Translations under genes and position numbers: made by a program
The notes under the pieces: generated by a model
What the model was told of the DNA's origin: nothing
What the model saw: the letters and a program-made list of their open reading frames with translations, nothing else
Database searches by the model: none
Assembly (NCBI RefSeq): GCF_900142515.1
Contig: NZ_FRBC01000026.1
Span: forward strand, 1-44,247
Length of the DNA stretch: 44,247 nt
From: Pseudoselenomonas ruminantium
Lineage (GTDB): Bacteria > Bacillota > Negativicutes > Selenomonadales > Selenomonadaceae
Direction of reading: 5' to 3'
Shown: positions 41,152 to 44,247 of the stretch, one piece after another
Position numbering within the stretch: position 1 is the first letter of the stretch
How the letters are laid out: every line of letters begins with the position of its first letter

Positions 41152-43749
41152 TTGAATAAGAAAGTAGCGGAGCGAAAGACTGCTCCGCGGCGCAGAAAGG
41201 CCTCTGGCAGGAAGAAGACAACAGCAAAGCCTGCTGCCAATCCCGAACGCAAGTATGAATTATGGGGCCTTTTCTTAGCAGCGGTAAGCCTTATATCCAT
41301 TTGTGGCCTTTTTGGCTTGAATGTCGGCTTTGTCGGGGTGTATTTTGCCAAGTGCCTGCATTATATGTTTGGTGTCGGGGCAATCCTTATTTCTTTGCTG
41401 ATCCTGCTGATTGGCTATCAGTATATTGTCAAACATCATGGGCTGGTGTATAGTCCGAGATTTTTTGGCATGGGCTTATTGTTCCTGTCTGTGCTGGCTG
41501 TTTGGCATAGTCTTATGATTGAACCAGGAGCCGAGATCCTGCCGGAAAGTTTGCCCAAGGGGGGCGGTTTGCTGGCAGGTGCATTGCTCCTGATCCTGCG
41601 GAAGTTCTTTGGCGTCGATGGTTCGACTATTTTGCTGGTAGCCGGTGTGATCGGCTCGGTCCTTCTGAGTACCACCTGGTCTTTGGCCAATGGTGTCCTG
41701 CGCACTCAGCGCACGGCAGCAAAAAGCGCCGCTGCCACGGGCAAGGCCATGGCTGTAGCCTATGAAAAGGTGGCTGATGTCAGCGAGCGCATGGAAGAAA
41801 AAGTGGTGGAGAAGGTCAAATCTTCCTTCTATAATCAGGAGGAAGATGAACATTTCGCTCAGCCTCCTTTGGAAGAGGCGAAAACAACCGCGGTTCAAAC
41901 TGCGGTGGACGATTTTGAACCAGAACCGCCGCCAGAGCCGGAACCAGCAGAGCTGCCGCAGTTTACCATTGAATACGGCAGAAGCGATGACGAGCAGGAA
42001 GATAGCGGCGAAGAGCCTGGGCTGGGATTGGCTGATGATTTCATGCCTCTAGAGCAAGCGCTTGACCAGTCAACTGACCGGTCAAATCTGACCAGTCAGC
42101 CTGAAAATCCACTGGAGCGCCAGCCTGTCATAGGCGTAGCCCAGCCCAAGCCGGTAGCGCCTTCGGCAAAAACCATGAAGGATGCCGCCAGGCGCACGGC
42201 TATGCCCAGCTATGGGGAAATCGCGCCCATCATGCCAGCGGCGGCCATCCTTGATGGTTCGGAAAAAGCAGTGGAGGAACAGCCGAAGCCTGTCAAGCCA
42301 TACATCCTGCCGAAAGTTACGGAAATCCTCAGCAAACACGTCAAGAGTCAGAATGCTGACCTGGAAATGGAAATTGCGGATAATGCCCGTATCTTGCAAC
42401 AGACATTGGCGGATTTCAAGGTCAAGGCCAATATCCTCAATGCCTGCCATGGCCCGTCGGTTACCCGCTATGAGCTGGAACCAGCACCGGGCGTCAAAGT
42501 CAGCAAGATCACCAATCTGGCAGACGATATTGCCCTGCGATTGGCTGCGGCTTCCGTGCGCATTGAGCAGATTCCCGGCAAAAGTGCCATCGGCATCGAA
42601 GTGCCGAATAAGGAATTGGAAGGTGTGCAGTTGCGGGAAGTATTGGAAAATGCCAAATTCGACAAGGCTAAATCCAAGCTCACCGTTGGTTTGGGCATGG
42701 ACATCGGCGGGCAAGGCATTTTTGCCGATCTGGGCAAGATGCCGCATCTGCTGGTAGCTGGTGCCACAGGTTCAGGTAAGTCCGTCTGCATCAATACCCT
42801 GATTACCAGCATTCTCTTCAAGGCCAAGCCCGATGAGGTAAAGTTTATCCTGGTTGACCCCAAGATGGTGGAACTGTCCAACTACAACGGGATTCCCCAT
42901 CTGATGGTGCCAGTGGTAACCGATGCCAAGAAGGCGGCCTCTGTATTGAACTGGTCAGTGCAGGAAATGGAGAAGCGTTACAGCAAGTTTGCGGAAAAGG
43001 GTGTCCGCAATATGCAGGGCTATAATGACAGCTTCCCGGATGATAAGATGCCAGCCATCGTCATCATCATCGACGAGTTGGCTGACCTCATGATGGTAGC
43101 TCCCCATGATGTGGAAGATGCTATCTGCCGCCTGGCCCAGAAAGCCCGTGCCGCCGGTATCCATATGGTGCTGGCTACGCAGCGGCCGTCTGTAGATGTT
43201 ATCACAGGTATTATCAAGGCCAATGTGCCGTCGAGGATTTCCTTTGCCGTATCGAGTCAGATTGACTCCCGTACCATCCTTGACCGCAGTGGTGCCGAAA
43301 AACTGCTGGGCCGTGGTGATATGCTCTTTTTCCCCATTGGTGCCTCCAAGCCCCGCCGTGTGCAGGGTGCCTTTATCAGCGATGGGGAAGTGGAGACACT
43401 GTTGGACTTCATTCGTGCCCAAGGACAGGAAATGGAACCCAATGAGGAAATCGAAGCCTTTACCCAGCGGGAAATGGAAGCCGCAAATGAAGAAGATAGC
43501 GGCAAGGGCGGTGCCCGCAGTGCACCCAAAACCGATGCCCTGCTGGGTGATGCAGTAAATCTCGTCATGAGCACGGGACAGGCTTCGGCCTCCAGCATCC
43601 AGCGCCGCTTCCATATCGGTTATACAAGGGCCGCAAGGCTGATTGATACCATGGAGGAGCTAAATATCGTGGGGCCTAATTTGGGCAGTAAGCCACGAGA
43701 GATTCTTATGACTACGGAGCAGGCGTTGGAGGCTCTGGCCAATGTATAA
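41152..43749 (+). CDS. ftsK: DNA translocase FtsK/SpoIIIE
   Basis: An 865-residue septal DNA pump. A basic start is followed by four membrane helices (about 38-175), a linker (about 190-410) rich in Pro and Glu, then the alpha/beta motor: Walker A GATGSGKS (537-544) and [11 protein letters not shown]. The C-terminal gamma winged helix (about 800-860) recognises orienting DNA sites. TTG 41152 has GAGGTGAT upstream. Three TTGACNNGTCAA-type palindromes (42062-42099) lie in the linker coding region and add about 13 codons ([13 protein letters not shown]). The frame is kept. It coordinates chromosome resolution at division. Confidence 0.95.
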   Translation: MNKKVAERKTAPRRRKASGRKKTTAKPAANPERKYELWGLFLAAVSLISICGLFGLNVGFVGVYFAKCLHYMFGVGAILISLLILLIGYQYIVKHHGLVYSPRFFGMGLLFLSVLAVWHSLMIEPGAEILPESLPKGGGLLAGALLLILRKFFGVDGSTILLVAGVIGSVLLSTTWSLANGVLRTQRTAAKSAAATGKAMAVAYEKVADVSERMEEKVVEKVKSSFYNQEEDEHFAQPPLEEAKTTAVQTAVDDFEPEPPPEPEPAELPQFTIEYGRSDDEQEDSGEEPGLGLADDFMPLEQALDQSTDRSNLTSQPENPLERQPVIGVAQPKPVAPSAKTMKDAARRTAMPSYGEIAPIMPAAAILDGSEKAVEEQPKPVKPYILPKVTEILSKHVKSQNADLEMEIADNARILQQTLADFKVKANILNACHGPSVTRYELEPAPGVKVSKITNLADDIALRLAAASVRIEQIPGKSAIGIEVPNKELEGVQLREVLENAKFDKAKSKLTVGLGMDIGGQGIFADLGKMPHLLVAGATGSGKSVCINTLITSILFKAKPDEVKFILVDPKMVELSNYNGIPHLMVPVVTDAKKAASVLNWSVQEMEKRYSKFAEKGVRNMQGYNDSFPDDKMPAIVIIIDELADLMMVAPHDVEDAICRLAQKARAAGIHMVLATQRPSVDVITGIIKANVPSRISFAVSSQIDSRTILDRSGAEKLLGRGDMLFFPIGASKPRRVQGAFISDGEVETLLDFIRAQGQEMEPNEEIEAFTQREMEAANEEDSGKGGARSAPKTDALLGDAVNLVMSTGQASASSIQRRFHIGYTRAARLIDTMEELNIVGPNLGSKPREILMTTEQALEALANV
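42062..42099. repeat. Three TTGACNNGTCAA-type palindromes inside ftsK
   Basis: TTGACCAGTCAA (42062-42073), CTGACCGGTCAA (42074-42085) and CTGACCAGTCAG (42088-42099) follow one another in frame in the disordered linker region. Confidence 0.85.
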
Positions 43750-43837
43750 TACTAATGACGCGCGAATTGGTTAAACTGCCGATTATGCGGGTGTAGGAAT
43801 TTATGCAGAAGCAGTCTGCACATTAAGAAAACTCGTT

Positions 43838-43897
43838 AACAGCGGGTGGTTGATAAGTCAATTTTGTTGACAAGTCAGCTGCCCGCTGTTTGTTTTT
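43838..43897 (+). terminator. ftsK terminator built on the palindrome family
   Basis: A 24-bp stem (43838-43861 with 43867-43890; four G-T pairs, two mismatches), a 5-base loop and a T run. Its upper half is TTGATAAGTCAA (43850-43861) and TTGACAAGTCAG (43867-43878), the same palindrome family seen after argH. The 88 bases before it hold no gene. Confidence 0.85.
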
Positions 43898-43919
43898 GCA
43901 AATTGTATTTAACCTAGTA

Positions 43920-44247
43920 CGCCAGAAGTCCTCCACCTCTTAGGTGGGGGACTTCTGGCGAATTTACGTAAGTAATTGAGCCATACGATACTTTGTGACT
44001 TTTTTGTGATAAAATATTGGTAGGAAGGCGGTGATTATAGTGAATAAGGCATACCGATACAGGCTCTACCCAACAACTGAACAGAAGATTATGTTTGCCA
44101 AGACCTTCGGCTGTGCCAGATTCATCTATAACAAAATGCTTGGAGACCGCCTTGACCATTACAAGGAAACTGGCAAGAAGCTGAACAATACCCCTGCACA
44201 GTACAAGGAAGAATTCCCATGGCTGAAAGAGGTTGACAGCCTTGCTC
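43920..44247 (+). mobile_element. Left part of a second IS200/IS605-type (TnpB) element
   Basis: A 19-bp hairpin (43920-43938 with 43942-43960, one G-T pair) is followed by AATTTACGTAAGTAATTGA (43961-43979), 18 of 19 bases identical to the left-end word of the first element. A tnpB gene follows directly with no tnpA. The right end lies outside the window. Confidence 0.75.
44040..44247 (+). CDS. tnpB: TnpB, N-terminal part, cut by the window edge
   Basis: At least 69 residues are visible: KAYRYRLYPTTEQKI at the start, then FGCARFIYNKML, and EFPWLKEVDSLA at the window edge, matching the N-terminal domain of TnpB. It is clearly not the same protein as the TnpB at 33871-34992 but has the same opening plan. 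It probably starts at GTG 44040, with AGGAAGG at 44022-44028; GTG 44031 in the same frame is too close to it. Nuclease motifs lie beyond the window, so activity cannot be judged. Confidence 0.85.
   Translation, partial: MNKAYRYRLYPTTEQKIMFAKTFGCARFIYNKMLGDRLDHYKETGKKLNNTPAQYKEEFPWLKEVDSLA

Overview
The window looks like a chromosomal segment of an anaerobic, Gram-negative-type Firmicute of the Negativicutes, most likely Selenomonadaceae (Selenomonas or a close relative). This is an inference from gene content and protein style: a complete argCJBDFGH operon, a Dcu-type C4-dicarboxylate carrier (typical of fumarate/succinate fermenters), a stand-alone motAB pair, cdaA-cdaR, an FeoA-FeoB-small Cys-rich iron set, frequent TTG/GTG starts behind strong AGGAGG ribosome sites, and two IS200/IS605-type elements. 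No rRNA, tRNA or CRISPR array was seen.

Layout. 1-590: gene-free, with diverged copies of a GC-rich repeat and then the feo promoter. 0.6-2.9 kb: feoAB and a Cys-rich membrane peptide. 3.3-5.6 kb: dcu carrier convergent with a LysR regulator. 5.8-7.5 kb: motAB. 7.5-9.5 kb: acpS-nnrE/D. 9.6-10.7 kb: branched-chain aminotransferase. 10.8-14.3 kb: cdaA-cdaR-FAD oxidoreductase, translationally coupled. 14.3-15.8 kb: an exported protein of unknown function convergent with a GT51 transglycosylase. 16.0-24.0 kb: the whole arginine pathway from glutamate, using ArgJ acetyl recycling. 24.3-35.1 kb: an AT-richer accessory island holding a Panacea-antitoxin / GNAT-like / sirtuin three-gene cassette, a reverse-strand type I restriction-modification operon (hsdM-hsdS-hsdR), a structured RNA-like stretch, and an intact IS605-type element (tnpA+tnpB). 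35.1-44.2 kb: return to core genes (zinc-ribbon membrane protein, DUF1097 protein, small exported protein, phosphoribosyltransferase, surE, an S-adenosylhomocysteine hydrolase homologue, an MTA/SAH deaminase homologue, ftsK), ending in the left part of a second TnpB element cut by the window edge.

Most interesting. First, the Panacea-GNAT-sirtuin cassette (24361-26435). Its order and tight spacing suggest a toxin-antitoxin module in which a putative acetyltransferase toxin travels with a potential deacetylase. Second, a palindromic 12-mer family, TTGACNNGTCAA, occurs in small clusters inside terminators, across the 3' end of argH and inside the ftsK linker, where it adds codons. Third, the ahcY-mtaD homologue pair resembles the archaeal route that deaminates SAH to S-inosylhomocysteine before hydrolysis. 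Fourth, an RNA-like region between hsdM and IS605 has a C(UUCG)G loop on the minus strand.

All functions are assigned by reading motifs by eye; no database search was run.
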